A stretch of 64,000 nt of DNA, taken from assembly GCF_947494555.1 (NCBI RefSeq), contig NZ_CANLVF010000003.1, forward strand, positions 806,001 through 870,000, read 5' to 3'. The position numbers and the translations under genes are program-made. The DNA is from an uncultured Roseibium sp. GTDB lineage: Bacteria; Pseudomonadota; Alphaproteobacteria; Rhizobiales; Stappiaceae. The notes beneath the pieces were generated by a model that searched no databases, had not been told where the DNA came from, and was given only the letters and a program-made list of their open reading frames with translations. Position 1 is the first letter of the stretch, and the number at the start of each line of letters is the position of its first letter. Of this stretch, positions 27,682-36,773 are shown in pieces.

Positions 27682-29784
27682 TCAGATTTCAGGCCAGGGT
27701 GCCGGCCTGCCGAAGTGGAAACCCTGCGCAGCGTCGATGTCGAGCGTTTTCAGAAGCTCCGCCTCACCTGGCGTTTCGATGTGTTTTGCAATCACCTTCA
27801 TTCCTAGATCACGGACCGTTCCGATCAACCCGTTGAGGATTTTCGCCTTTGACGGATCCAGCATCACCTGACGGATCAGACCGGCCTCCAGCTTCAGCCA
27901 TTCGACCCGCATACCATTCAGTCGCGACAGGACCGGCCAGTGGCCCGCAAAATCGTCGATTGCCGTCTGGCAGCCGAATTCTGCGACAAAGCCGAAAAAG
28001 GATTCCACGGTCGAAGGTTCCCGCAAAAGATCTTTTTCAGCGATTTCAAGGCACAAACGCGAGGCAAGCAGCGGGTTGACCGAGAGACGGTTGTGCAAGG
28101 CGTCCCGGAAGTCGGGATCCCGCGCCGACTCGGCAGACACATTCATTGTCAGAAGCGTTCGCGTCGCCTGTCTTTCGGCGGCGTCCAAGACCCGGTCCAG
28201 CGTCCAGGTATCGACCTGGGCGATAAAGCCGGACCGCTCCGCAGCTGAAATCCAGGCGCGCGAAGACATGCCTTTCGCCCTGTCCCCCTGAAGGCGCAAC
28301 AACACTTCGGCTCCGCACACCCGATCGTTCTTTAAAGACACGACGGGCATGGCATAGAGCGTCAATTCCTTGCCGCAGAAACTCTCCGGTTCGGGAACAC
28401 TTACCTGATCACCGGTAGCGCAGGAACACTCATCCGGCCGGACCTGGTGCACCTGGACGGAATGCCCCCCAATCCGTTTGCCACGTAAACACGCCCGGTC
28501 GGCGAGCCCGAGCAGTGATGCTGCGTCCTTCTTTTCGAGCGCCGCCGTTCCGTCAATGAAAGCGACCCCGACGGATCCGCTGATCGTGAAAACGCGATCC
28601 TTTACCTCAAGCCTGATGCGGCCGAAGCCTTCCAGGATCTGTTCGGCGAATTCGAGTGCCGTCTCCTCGCTCGAAACGGGCAGCATTGCCGCAAACTCGT
28701 CGCCGCCTATACGTGCAACCGTGCCGAATTCGCCAAGTGTCAGGGTCAAACACGAAGCGACGCGCAAAAGCATGTCGTCGCCTGCATCGTGCCCGCCAAG
28801 GTCGTTGACCTTCTTGAATTCATCCAGATCGATGTAATAGACGGCCAGGCCTGCTTCCGCCTCGCAGGTCATGCGTTCCAGCTCACGCCGCAGGGCCCGT
28901 GTGAATGCGCGGCGGTTCTCCAGCCCGGTCAGGGGATCCTGATAGGCCAGCCGCCTGTTTTCAGCAATCTCGTGAGGATTGTCCACATTGCGGCGGATCA
29001 CCGCCATGAAGGACCCGTTGCTTGTTTTTGTGTCCTGTTCCAGCGGACAACCGACGAGCCGGATTTCAGACATTTTCGCGCCGCCTGCGCTCCTGGCATT
29101 GCCCATGCCGGTATCTTCGGGGATGTGGAACGTATGCGGCAGTTCGTTTCGCGCCTGCTCGAGCGTATCGAAGATGACTTTCGGGTCGACACCTGTCCCC
29201 GTGCGCTCGACAAGCGTGGCAACGATGTCTCCCAGGCTTTCCGTCCCGTCAAAAATCAGCACGTCATCCGGGAAATGTTCCAGCACCCGTTTGTCCAGAA
29301 GCGCTTTTCGCACCTTCGGGGCATCTGCGGAAACCAGCGCGCTTTCGGTTACGCCGGAGCTTTCCGGAACCGGTTGACGCTCAACTTCGAACTGAACCAG
29401 CACTGCTTCGCTGTCTTCCTGCAGGAAAATGTGAGAGGTGCAGACTACGTGACTGCAAAAAATTTCGCCCGACGTCAGCCTGACCTCACCGCAAACTTCC
29501 GCCGGAAACCCGCCAAAGGCAGCGGACAAGACCAGTTCGCATCTTTTCCAGCTTTCCGCCGACAAAAGCGCATCAAGGCGCTTGGGTGCCGGACGCTCTC
29601 CAAGGTTTGCGCAGGCTGTCTCGAACAAACCATTGTGTTTCACAATAGCACCATCGCGCGCGACGTAAGCGGCCGCGAACGGAAGCACTTCCAAGAGGGA
29701 AGCGTGAAATGCCGATAGCGTATTGCTTTTCACACGACCGAGGTGATCCCGCCGGTCAAGCTCCAACCGATGGCTGATTTGCAC
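27682..29784 (-). CDS. GGDEF protein with a degenerate EAL domain
   Basis: A 700-residue cyclic-di-GMP protein. The N-terminus (about 25-255) holds two PAS-like stretches with no TM helix. The GGDEF domain (about 275-430) has DPLTGLENRRAF, the metal-binding FYIDLDEFK-like segment and an intact GGDEF (360-364), so cyclase activity is plausible. The EAL domain (about 470-700) is eroded: EVLLR replaces EALLR, the DDFGxG loop reads DDFAGHW, the K-x-D strand reads LKLEAG and AEGVE reads AKHIE. Loss of these metal-binding positions suggests no phosphodiesterase activity; it may bind c-di-GMP instead. Cytoplasmic. Confidence 0.9.
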   Translation of the reverse strand: MQISHRLELDRRDHLGRVKSNTLSAFHASLLEVLPFAAAYVARDGAIVKHNGLFETACANLGERPAPKRLDALLSAESWKRCELVLSAAFGGFPAEVCGEVRLTSGEIFCSHVVCTSHIFLQEDSEAVLVQFEVERQPVPESSGVTESALVSADAPKVRKALLDKRVLEHFPDDVLIFDGTESLGDIVATLVERTGTGVDPKVIFDTLEQARNELPHTFHIPEDTGMGNARSAGGAKMSEIRLVGCPLEQDTKTSNGSFMAVIRRNVDNPHEIAENRRLAYQDPLTGLENRRAFTRALRRELERMTCEAEAGLAVYYIDLDEFKKVNDLGGHDAGDDMLLRVASCLTLTLGEFGTVARIGGDEFAAMLPVSSEETALEFAEQILEGFGRIRLEVKDRVFTISGSVGVAFIDGTAALEKKDAASLLGLADRACLRGKRIGGHSVQVHQVRPDECSCATGDQVSVPEPESFCGKELTLYAMPVVSLKNDRVCGAEVLLRLQGDRAKGMSSRAWISAAERSGFIAQVDTWTLDRVLDAAERQATRTLLTMNVSAESARDPDFRDALHNRLSVNPLLASRLCLEIAEKDLLREPSTVESFFGFVAEFGCQTAIDDFAGHWPVLSRLNGMRVEWLKLEAGLIRQVMLDPSKAKILNGLIGTVRDLGMKVIAKHIETPGEAELLKTLDIDAAQGFHFGRPAPWPEI

Positions 29785-30113
29785 CAGACAACCCTTTCAA
29801 ATAAGTTTGCTCGCTTGGCGCCAACTCAAATACAACAGCGCCGCCCCCCGAAAATTATTACCACAGTTTAACTGTTATTCTCGCTCAAGCAAAATAACTC
29901 ACAGCTCTTAAAAAGTTTATGGTTAATTTTAAATTTACTAATAAGATTCAAATTTATTTCAAATTTATACTTCTCTCTACTCTTATTCTTATAAATTGCG
30001 GAATTTGCCTTATTTTGATCACGCGACTGACGTAAGGGCAGCCCGCAGCCGCTTCTGATATCCGAAATTCTGTTTGCGGTTTTTCCATTCACCTGCTTCT
30101 GAAGAGTCGTGTC
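29785..30113. other. Very A/T-rich divergent spacer
   Basis: A 329-bp spacer between the divergent GGDEF and RlpA-like genes, with an A/T tract at 29870-30010 (TTTAAATTTACTAATAAG and similar) unlike flanking DNA. It must contain both promoters; a binding site for a nucleoid protein is possible. No ORF of merit. Confidence 0.4.
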
Positions 30114-30530
30114 ATGAAGAGTATTTTGGCTTGGCCGGCATGCCGAATGTCTGTGCTTTGCGTCATCCCGTTTCTCGCATTAGGTGTAGGCCCGGCGGTT
30201 TCAAAGGACGCCTTTCAGCAATGTGGCAAAGCGTCCTGGTACAAGCTGGGCGGAACGACAGCGAGCGGAGAGCGCGCCAACCCCCAGGGCATGACGGCCG
30301 CGCACCGGACACTTCCCTTCGGAACGCTCGTGGATGTTACCAACCTGTCAAACGGCAGAACCGTGACAGTTCGAATTAATGACCGGGGGCCTTTCGCCAA
30401 GGGGCGGGTCATTGATGTCACCTTGGCGGCGGCGCGAGAGCTTGGCTTCGTTGGAAAAGGTATTACCAGGGTGCATGTCGCCAACGCCGGAGCCAAAAAC
30501 CGCGCCAAGTCTAAGCAGAAATGCCAGTGA
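30114..30530 (+). CDS. RlpA-like septal ring / cell-wall protein
   Basis: A 138-residue secreted protein with an N-terminal hydrophobic signal segment and a double-psi beta-barrel domain: CGKASWYKLGGTTASGERANPQGMTAAHRTLPFG, then VRINDRGPFAKGRVIDVTLAAA. These are the RlpA (rare lipoprotein A) motifs that include the conserved His and the RINDRGPF/D-x-S-like loop; here IDVT replaces the usual IDLS. There is no SPOR domain, which larger RlpA proteins carry. Probably acts on peptidoglycan in the periplasm. Confidence 0.88.
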   Translation: MKSILAWPACRMSVLCVIPFLALGVGPAVSKDAFQQCGKASWYKLGGTTASGERANPQGMTAAHRTLPFGTLVDVTNLSNGRTVTVRINDRGPFAKGRVIDVTLAAARELGFVGKGITRVHVANAGAKNRAKSKQKCQ

Positions 30531-30689
30531 TTGCCGAAGGCAACCGCAGTTTCACGCCCGGATAGCGAGACTCGAGTGGCAAGCTAGAGCGCTCCAACTT
30601 ACTGATTCAATTTGATAATTTTCGTACTTCACTTGTTTCGCAAACGACTCAGTATGAATAACGATCAGTCGCATTACGGTGAATCAAAA

Positions 30690-30809
30690 AATAAAATATT
30701 TTACGGTAATGACATTCAATTGAGATGCCGTTAGAGTTGCCGCCGTGGTCGATGGGGCCACGTGCACAGTAACTTATTTCGCGCAGTCTCACGGCTGCGC
30801 GTTTTTTTT
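30690..30809 (+). ncRNA. Candidate small RNA ending in an intrinsic terminator
   Basis: The gene-free 30531-30894 stretch has two consecutive stem-loops on the plus strand: CGTGG/CCACG (30744-30762) and GCGCAG/CTGCGC (30781-30800), the second followed by eight T. The terminator lies 250 bp past the rlpA-like stop, too far for a simple end of that transcript, and the opposite gene is convergent. I do not recognise an RNA family; the 5' end is a guess. Confidence 0.3.
30781..30809 (+). terminator. Intrinsic terminator
   Basis: GCGCAG-TCTCACGG-CTGCGC hairpin followed by G and eight T (30802-30809). Ends a plus-strand transcript, either rlpA-like read-through or the candidate small RNA. Confidence 0.75.
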
Positions 30810-30894
30810 AATCCTGCCAACAAATTAGGCACTATATGCGCTCGCGCTTTCCTTCTGCCGCACTGATCATCGTGGCCAAGGTGGAGGCAATGCA

Positions 30895-32451
30895 TCAAAC
30901 GCCGGCACCCCGGTCGAGCAGGCTCAGAAAAGACGCGGCACTGTCGCGCAGGTCCTGTTTTTTCCGATCATCCATGCGCTTCCACGTCGCGTAGGGCTGA
31001 CCTAACCTGGGGTTGTTTCCAAGCCGATCCTGGTTCCGATCCAGAAAGTCCCAATAAAGAGCGTTGAACGGACACGCTGTTGAACCGGTCTTCTGACGCA
31101 CGTCATAGGCACAGCTCTGACAATAGTCCGACATCTTGTTGATGTAGTTGCCGCTCGACATGTAGGGCTTGGAGGCGAGCAACCCTCCGTCCGCAAACTG
31201 GCTCATGCCGATCGTGTTGGGAAGTTCGACCCACTCATAAGCATCGGCATAAACGGCAAGGTACCATTCGTGTACTTCGTGCGGGTCGATGCCGGCCAGC
31301 AACGCGAAGTTTCCCGTCACCATCAGCCGCTGGATGTGATGCGCGTAAGCTTCCTCGATCGTCTGCCCGATCGCTTCGGCCATGCAGTGCATTTTGGTGT
31401 CACCGGTCCAGTAAAAATCCGGTAGCGAACGGGACGCCCCCAACGCATTGGAGCGCGCGTAGTCCGGCATATTGAGCCAGTAGATGCCGCGCACATATTC
31501 GCGCCAGCCGAGGATCTGCCGGATGAAGCCTTCCGCAGCGTTGAGCGGCGCCTTGCCTTCCCGGTGGGCGGCCTCGACCTTCAGGCATAGATCCATCGGG
31601 TCGAGGAGACCGGCATTCAGGTAAGTGGACACCACGGAGTGATAGAGGAAATTTTCACCGGTGAGCATGGCGTCCTGATACGTTCCGAAATCTGCAAGCG
31701 CGTTTTCCAGGAATACGTCGAAGGCGGTTTCAGCGTCTTGCCGCGTCACGGCGAACCAAAAGGGATATAGATCACCGAGGTGGTCGCCAAACCTTCGCTC
31801 GACCAACTTAAGAACGTCTTTTGTCAGTTCATCAGGTTCAAACTTCGCCGGCTGGGGCATGAAAAAATCTGAGCGCGCAGGTTTGCGGTTGTCGGCATCG
31901 AAATTCCATTTGCCCCCTTCCGGCTTTCCGTCCGCCATCAGAAGGCCGGTCTTTTGACGCATGTCCCGGTAGAAATGCTCCATGCGCAGTTGCTTGTGTC
32001 CCGTTGCCCACGCGTGAAATGCCGCCCGTGTTGCGATGAACCGCGTGTCCTCCAGGATCTCGACCGGAGACTCAAGGGCCGTCTGCCAGGACTGAGCGTC
32101 CTCCAAGACCCGCCATTCTCCGGGCTCGGTTAGAAGAACCTTCTGCGGAGACAGTCTTTCGCAAGCACGGACGACCTCGCCGCGAAAGCTGCCTGTATTT
32201 CCGGGGTCCTCCAGCTTCACATAATCGACCTGCCAGCCACCTTGGCGCAACTCATCGGCAAAATGGCGCATCGCCGACAGGATGAACGCGATCTTCTTCT
32301 TGTGGTGGCGAACGTAAGTGGTCTCGTCGTGCACTTCGACAAGAAGAACCCGATCCAGCGACTTGTCGGCCCGCCGCAGGCTGGAAATGGACGGCGTCAG
32401 CTGGTCTCCCAGGATCAGAACGAGGTTTCGGCAGCCGGAAAATTTGCTCAT
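30895..32451 (-). CDS. Photolyase-related protein, FeS-BCP type
   Basis: A 518-residue flavoprotein of the bacterial photolyase/cryptochrome branch that carries an iron-sulfur cluster and ribolumazine antenna (PhrB-like 6-4 photolyases). The N-terminus LVLILGDQLTPSISSL is typical. The C-terminal region contains GWREYVRGIYW, the W-rich FAD pocket, YCQSCAYDVRQKTGSTACPFNALYWDFL-type cysteines for the [4Fe-4S] cluster, and NPRLGQPYATWKRM. ATG 32451 (MSKFSG) is chosen; the open frame reaches to 32547 but the added residues are not family-like. Repairs UV lesions or acts as a photoreceptor. Confidence 0.92.
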   Translation of the reverse strand: MSKFSGCRNLVLILGDQLTPSISSLRRADKSLDRVLLVEVHDETTYVRHHKKKIAFILSAMRHFADELRQGGWQVDYVKLEDPGNTGSFRGEVVRACERLSPQKVLLTEPGEWRVLEDAQSWQTALESPVEILEDTRFIATRAAFHAWATGHKQLRMEHFYRDMRQKTGLLMADGKPEGGKWNFDADNRKPARSDFFMPQPAKFEPDELTKDVLKLVERRFGDHLGDLYPFWFAVTRQDAETAFDVFLENALADFGTYQDAMLTGENFLYHSVVSTYLNAGLLDPMDLCLKVEAAHREGKAPLNAAEGFIRQILGWREYVRGIYWLNMPDYARSNALGASRSLPDFYWTGDTKMHCMAEAIGQTIEEAYAHHIQRLMVTGNFALLAGIDPHEVHEWYLAVYADAYEWVELPNTIGMSQFADGGLLASKPYMSSGNYINKMSDYCQSCAYDVRQKTGSTACPFNALYWDFLDRNQDRLGNNPRLGQPYATWKRMDDRKKQDLRDSAASFLSLLDRGAGV

Positions 32452-32683
32452 TTTAATCTTGACCCCAGATCGGCATTTGCCGTTGATACGCACCGGATCG
32501 GCGCGCCTATCACCTTCTGCGGCAAAAAAGCTGACTTTTTCACGCAAGAGAAAAACGAAAGCTGCGCAGGCAGCGCACCTGCGGCGATATCTTGTCCAAA
32601 TTCGCAGAAACCCATTGCCGGACGCAGCCGGATCTAGTATCAGGACGCTCTATCCGCCGCGTGGACAACCCACGCGCGGCCTG

Positions 32684-32760
<77 letters not shown>

Positions 32761-32945
32761 AAAAAATCAATAATTTCAGTAAGTTACGGAGCGCTCTCAA
32801 AAAGAGAAGTTAAGGCACTGCAAATTTTTGCAAGTGTTTTCCGGCGATTTTCGAGTTGTGCTCGTACAAATCCCGTACAGCGCTTCTCTGAAAGTTGGAG
32901 GGGCAAATGCACTCGCCTTGCCTGCCTTCCGGCAAGGAGGCATGC

Positions 32946-33704
32946 ATGAGCGAGCGCCGCCCGTTCCGGGAAGTGAAGCTTCAATGGCTAAGACTGCTGA
33001 GCTGTGATGCCAATATCAACGACAATGCCAAGTGCGTAGCGCTCTATATCGTGACCGCACATGTGAACGGCCACACCGAGAAGGCGTGGCCGTCCTACAA
33101 GACCATTGCCGAGGCAACCGGCAAGAGTGTCAAATCCATCCAACGCGCCATCCGGGATCTGGAAATCGGTGGATGGCTCAGCGTTCAACGCGGGAATGGC
33201 GTCGGGCACAATACGGAGTATTGCCCTACCGACGCCTCGATCCTAAAGGCCTCCGAGCTTCGAGAAAAGACGGACAAATCTGCCCCCCTTACCCCGTCCG
33301 AAGGCGGACAGATCTGTCCCGAAAGGCGGTCAGACGTGTCCGGCAAACGCGGTCAAATCTGTCCACCAAACTTAGAGAAAGAAAAAAATATAAAACCTAA
33401 CGCGCGTGAGGTGCGCGCCAAGGCCGTCTCTCGCCGCTCCATTCCCGTCGTCGTCCTTCCAACAGCCCGGACTAGGCAGGTCAATGAATGGAATGCCTGG
33501 CTTGCCGAAAAGACCCTGCCAGACCTGGCGCGGTTCAATCTCGCAACCAGCGTTGACGGCTCATCCGGGTACCAGCTTCCAGGGCGTTGGCCCCCGGAAG
33601 GTGGCTCCGACAAAGAGCAGGATTGTTTGTCGTATTTCCTGAGCAGACTGCCAGCGAGTGCACACCAGGAAGCCGCTCAAGCAGCCTGTTTGGAGGCAGC
33701 ATAA
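32946..33704 (+). CDS. Helix-turn-helix replication-initiator-like protein
   Basis: A 252-residue protein with an N-terminal HTH_36-type winged helix (about residues 30-95: AWPSYKTIAEATGKSVKSIQRAIRDLEIGGWLSV), as in phage, plasmid and ICE replication proteins. The middle is a low-complexity linker with repeated GGQIC-type blocks (about 110-140); the C-terminus is not recognised. AAGGAGG lies 5 bases before ATG 32946. It follows tRNA-Arg by 185 bp, the position expected for the first gene of an element integrated there, but no integrase is present, so the element is probably degraded. Confidence 0.75.
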   Translation: MSERRPFREVKLQWLRLLSCDANINDNAKCVALYIVTAHVNGHTEKAWPSYKTIAEATGKSVKSIQRAIRDLEIGGWLSVQRGNGVGHNTEYCPTDASILKASELREKTDKSAPLTPSEGGQICPERRSDVSGKRGQICPPNLEKEKNIKPNAREVRAKAVSRRSIPVVVLPTARTRQVNEWNAWLAEKTLPDLARFNLATSVDGSSGYQLPGRWPPEGGSDKEQDCLSYFLSRLPASAHQEAAQAACLEAA

Positions 33705-33862
33705 CCGCAGCAGAATAGCCATTATTGCAGATACCGAGAGCTTCATCGACCTGGCCCAAACTCGAGTTGAAATCCTTGTTGAAACATCATTCAGCATCTG
33801 ATTGAAAGCTTAAGCACAACACTCAATGCGCGAATATGCAGCCGAAGAATTTGGGAATTCCC

Positions 33863-34741
33863 ATGATGAAAATTGTCGCGAGAATTGCAGCAATCGAGCT
33901 CGTTCGAGCCGTCTCGTTGACTGCCATCGCAATGTCAGCCTTTTGCATGGTGATGCTCACGTACTGTATCTTGGTGATTCCTTTGTCCCTCTATTTAGGC
34001 CGTATTCCGCTTGAAGACTGGCAGGTCTTTTCAATGGCATTTGGATTGGCGGTTCTGCCGGCTGTATTCGTCGCCAAGGTCCCATCCGTCGCCGCAGGAA
34101 ATTTCGATGTGATTTTCGCAACAAGGCGCCCTTCTGAGCGGGAAAAGACATTGATTGGCGAAGTCGAGGCGGTTCTGCAAGCGCGGTCTGTCGCGACGGG
34201 GATCAGGCTTCCCAGGCTGGTTTGGCGGATACAGGACAGCGGGGAGCTCAATGCTTTTGCCTATGCCCACAATCGGGTCGTGTTCACCAAGGGGCTATTG
34301 CTCAAGTATGGGGACACAGCTTCTGGGATTGAGCGCCTCAGCGGTGTCATCGCCCATGAAATCGGACACTTACGCAATTGGGATACTCGGATCCAAATGA
34401 TGCAACACTATCTCAATCTACCCATCAATTTCGGTGCTGAACTTGCCAACAGAACACTCAACCGGATCCCCTTCGTCGGTTTGCTGTTCACCGCCGGAAC
34501 AACAGTCCTATGCATCCCGGCCAAGGTCGCTGAGATGCTCATCAATTCGATATCGAGGTTCACCGAGTACGAGGCCGACCGATTTGCCGCCCGTCTTATT
34601 GAGGGAAACCGACTTTCTGAAATTCTAGACGACTTCTCGAAGATGGAAGAACAACAGAGCGACACTTTCAGCGCGTGGATACAGCGCTCTCATCCGCCGG
34701 CAGAATTGCGACATGAGGCCGTATCGAAACACGTTCTTTGA
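33863..34741 (+). CDS. M48-family membrane metalloprotease (HtpX-like)
   Basis: A 292-residue protein (301 from ATG 33836). Two N-terminal TM segments (about residues 12-40 and 50-68) precede a zinc protease domain with HEIGHLRNWD (metal His residues and catalytic Glu) and the third ligand in FTEYEADRFAA. Another hydrophobic stretch lies in between (about 205-230). HtpX-type enzymes degrade misfolded membrane proteins; mobile elements also carry members. It has no obvious partner. The 290 bp that follow (34742-35035) hold nothing I recognise. Confidence 0.88.
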   Translation: MMKIVARIAAIELVRAVSLTAIAMSAFCMVMLTYCILVIPLSLYLGRIPLEDWQVFSMAFGLAVLPAVFVAKVPSVAAGNFDVIFATRRPSEREKTLIGEVEAVLQARSVATGIRLPRLVWRIQDSGELNAFAYAHNRVVFTKGLLLKYGDTASGIERLSGVIAHEIGHLRNWDTRIQMMQHYLNLPINFGAELANRTLNRIPFVGLLFTAGTTVLCIPAKVAEMLINSISRFTEYEADRFAARLIEGNRLSEILDDFSKMEEQQSDTFSAWIQRSHPPAELRHEAVSKHVL

Positions 34742-35035
34742 AAAGACCAGTGCCCTATTGGTCAGGGCGCTGCTGACGAACGACCGCTTCGCGCCCCCAT
34801 TTCGGAAGTTCAGCAAGTTGGGGCCAGATCCCGAATACCGACATTCATTCCGAATGCAGCGAAAGTGAAGAGAGGGCGGATTCCGGACTTCCGCTGCGCG
34901 TGTGATCTCAATACTGAGGCAGCACCAAATCGGACATTCACGTTCGTGTGCAGTTGCATGCGACAGCTGCTTGGTGGCGCCAAGAACTTAAAGGTTTCCC
35001 TCTAACGGGAGACACGTTCGATTTCCTAACGTGCA

Positions 35036-35779
35036 TCAGCTGATTTTGAACAGATCGCCCCAGCCTTTCACACAGGAAGGGTTCACACCAACCATGTGCA
35101 TGGTATGGGCTGCCGTGACGGCAATGGAGTCGATGATCGGGATGTCCAATTCGGCCTCCAGCTCTGCCGCCACCGGAGCGCCTCGAAAGTTGGTGCAGAC
35201 GACCGCAATGGCGTCAGGACGTGCCTCGGCCACGTCGCGGATCATGTCGCGGATTGTTTCGAGACCATGTTCAGCGAAGCTGAAATTCCCGCGATCTTCC
35301 AGCCGGCGATCGCCTACGACGTCTATCCCTTGTGCGGCATAGTTGGCTATTATCCGCTCCTGAATTTCGGTCAGGTACGGTGTAACCAGCCCGAGACGCG
35401 TGACGCCGAGTCGGTTGAAAAGATCGTCGAAGGCCAGCATTGTCGAAGTCGCGCGAATACCCGTCCGGTCTTCGATCTGGTCGCATAGTGTCTTGTCCCG
35501 GTCCAACCCAAGCCAAGAGGCTGACGTGCCGTTCCAGGCGATACAGTGGACCTTGGCCTCGGCCAGCCGATCGGCTGCCTCCAGAATGGGACCCAGCTCG
35601 AACTGCGCCTGTGAGGCATCAGACATTGATATCTCGACCACACGAAACCGGGCGAAGTGGACTGTCGCCTGGCCACTGGTGGCTGCAAACATACTGGAAG
35701 TAATCGGCTCTAGAACCGTGTTGGACGATGGTGTCAGCATTCCAACCCGGCGCGGGATATTCGAATTGGGACTATTCAC
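35036..35779 (-). CDS. Maleate isomerase / arylmalonate decarboxylase-like enzyme
   Basis: A 247-residue member of the Asp/Glu racemase superfamily: N-terminal RRVGMLTPSSNTVLEP and a C-terminal catalytic region AIAVVCTNFRGAP with the second-half Cys. Racemases and maleate isomerases carry a Cys in each half; here the first-half motif reads AWNGTSASWLGL with no Cys, as in arylmalonate decarboxylase. That suggests a decarboxylase or other one-Cys reaction, but is inference. Its start overlaps the end of the GntR gene by eight bases, so they form one operon divergent from the TRAP cluster. Confidence 0.8.
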   Translation of the reverse strand: MNSPNSNIPRRVGMLTPSSNTVLEPITSSMFAATSGQATVHFARFRVVEISMSDASQAQFELGPILEAADRLAEAKVHCIAWNGTSASWLGLDRDKTLCDQIEDRTGIRATSTMLAFDDLFNRLGVTRLGLVTPYLTEIQERIIANYAAQGIDVVGDRRLEDRGNFSFAEHGLETIRDMIRDVAEARPDAIAVVCTNFRGAPVAAELEAELDIPIIDSIAVTAAHTMHMVGVNPSCVKGWGDLFKIS

Positions 35780-36467
35780 CGAGCAGGATCTCCTCGAGGG
35801 AAAGGGTTTCCGCCGGGCGCAGGTTTAGGTCAAGCCCAGCGGCAATGCCCTCAATATGCTCTTCAACCATGTTGGAGATGAGTTCGTCATCGCGCGTCTG
35901 CAGTGCCGCGACAATCTCGGCGTGCTCGTCCCGGGAACAGTTGTCATGAGCACGGATGCCAAACAACTGGATGATTAGGGACTCGCGCGCGACAAGGTCT
36001 TCCAAATACCGTTTCAAAGGCGCGTTGCCTGCTATTTCCGCGATCAGGATGTGAAATTCTCCGGAGAGTGCCACGATCTGAGCCATGTCACCATGTTCAC
36101 GCGCCTTTTGCTCGCGTGAAAGATGTTCTTGCAGTCGTTTGAGACCGCTTGGCGTCATATTTTGCGCTGCGATGCGGGCGACCGCAACCTCAATGCATTT
36201 CCTGGCTGCAAATAACTCCTTGGCCTCTTGCGCAGAAGGTTGTGCGACAGCTGCACCGCGGTTTAGCTGATGTTCGACGAGCCCCTCGTGGGTCAGACGA
36301 TTGAGAGCCTTACGCACTTCCCCACGCGAGGCGCCCAATATCTTTCCCAATCGAACCTCGCGCAACCGGGTTCCGGGCGCAAGCTTGCGTGACAGGATGG
36401 CATCACGCAGTGCATTTACGATCGCATCTTCGGAGGTGCTGGTAACGGTCATGAGCCTGAGTTTCAA
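35772..36467 (-). CDS. GntR-family (FadR/FCD) transcriptional regulator
   Basis: A 231-residue regulator. N-terminal winged helix (LRDAILSRKLAPGTRLREVRLGKILGASRGEVRKALNRLTHEGLV), C-terminal all-helical FCD ligand domain (about 85-215) with FHILIAEIAG, ARESLIIQLF and DEHAEIVAAL, which contain likely metal-binding D/H positions. It probably controls the divergent TRAP/catabolic operon and its own operon in response to a carboxylate. ATG 36452 (MTVTSTSED) is an alternative start. Confidence 0.92.
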   Translation of the reverse strand: MKLRLMTVTSTSEDAIVNALRDAILSRKLAPGTRLREVRLGKILGASRGEVRKALNRLTHEGLVEHQLNRGAAVAQPSAQEAKELFAARKCIEVAVARIAAQNMTPSGLKRLQEHLSREQKAREHGDMAQIVALSGEFHILIAEIAGNAPLKRYLEDLVARESLIIQLFGIRAHDNCSRDEHAEIVAALQTRDDELISNMVEEHIEGIAAGLDLNLRPAETLSLEEILLGE

Positions 36468-36773
36468 TTCGCAGGGCGCTTACTAATAGACGTATTTATC
36501 AAAACGCCCAACATTGAAAAGCAAAAATCGGATACCCCCGAGCTCACAGGCATCACACTGATAAATAGAAGAAAATTTGCTCAATAGCTCAGGAATTCAT
36601 CGCCGCGCAAAATATTTGTGCACAAAACTCGCTTGAATTGTTAACAAAAATTGAGTCTCACTGAATTGTCAAGAAATCGATCACTGCACAGCAACATCGC
36701 GATCGCACAAGGCTCGTCAACGTGGCGTTTAGCCGACACCGTCGTATTTCGAACTTCGAAAGGATCCACTGCC
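36468..36773. promoter_or_regulatory. Divergent regulatory region, GntR / TRAP operon
   Basis: A 306-bp A/T-rich spacer holding the promoters of both operons and presumably the GntR-type operator. I cannot identify the operator; AATAGACGTATTTAT near 36485-36499 is a loose palindrome. Confidence 0.5.

Noticed and set aside
33240-33365. Repeated GGACA(G/A)ATCTG words in the HTH gene, considered as a CRISPR-like or iteron array
   Set aside because: Four words such as GGACAAATCTG, GGACAGATCTG and GGTCAAATCTG are unevenly spaced and lie in the coding linker; too short and irregular for CRISPR. Iterons inside a replication gene remain a remote possibility.
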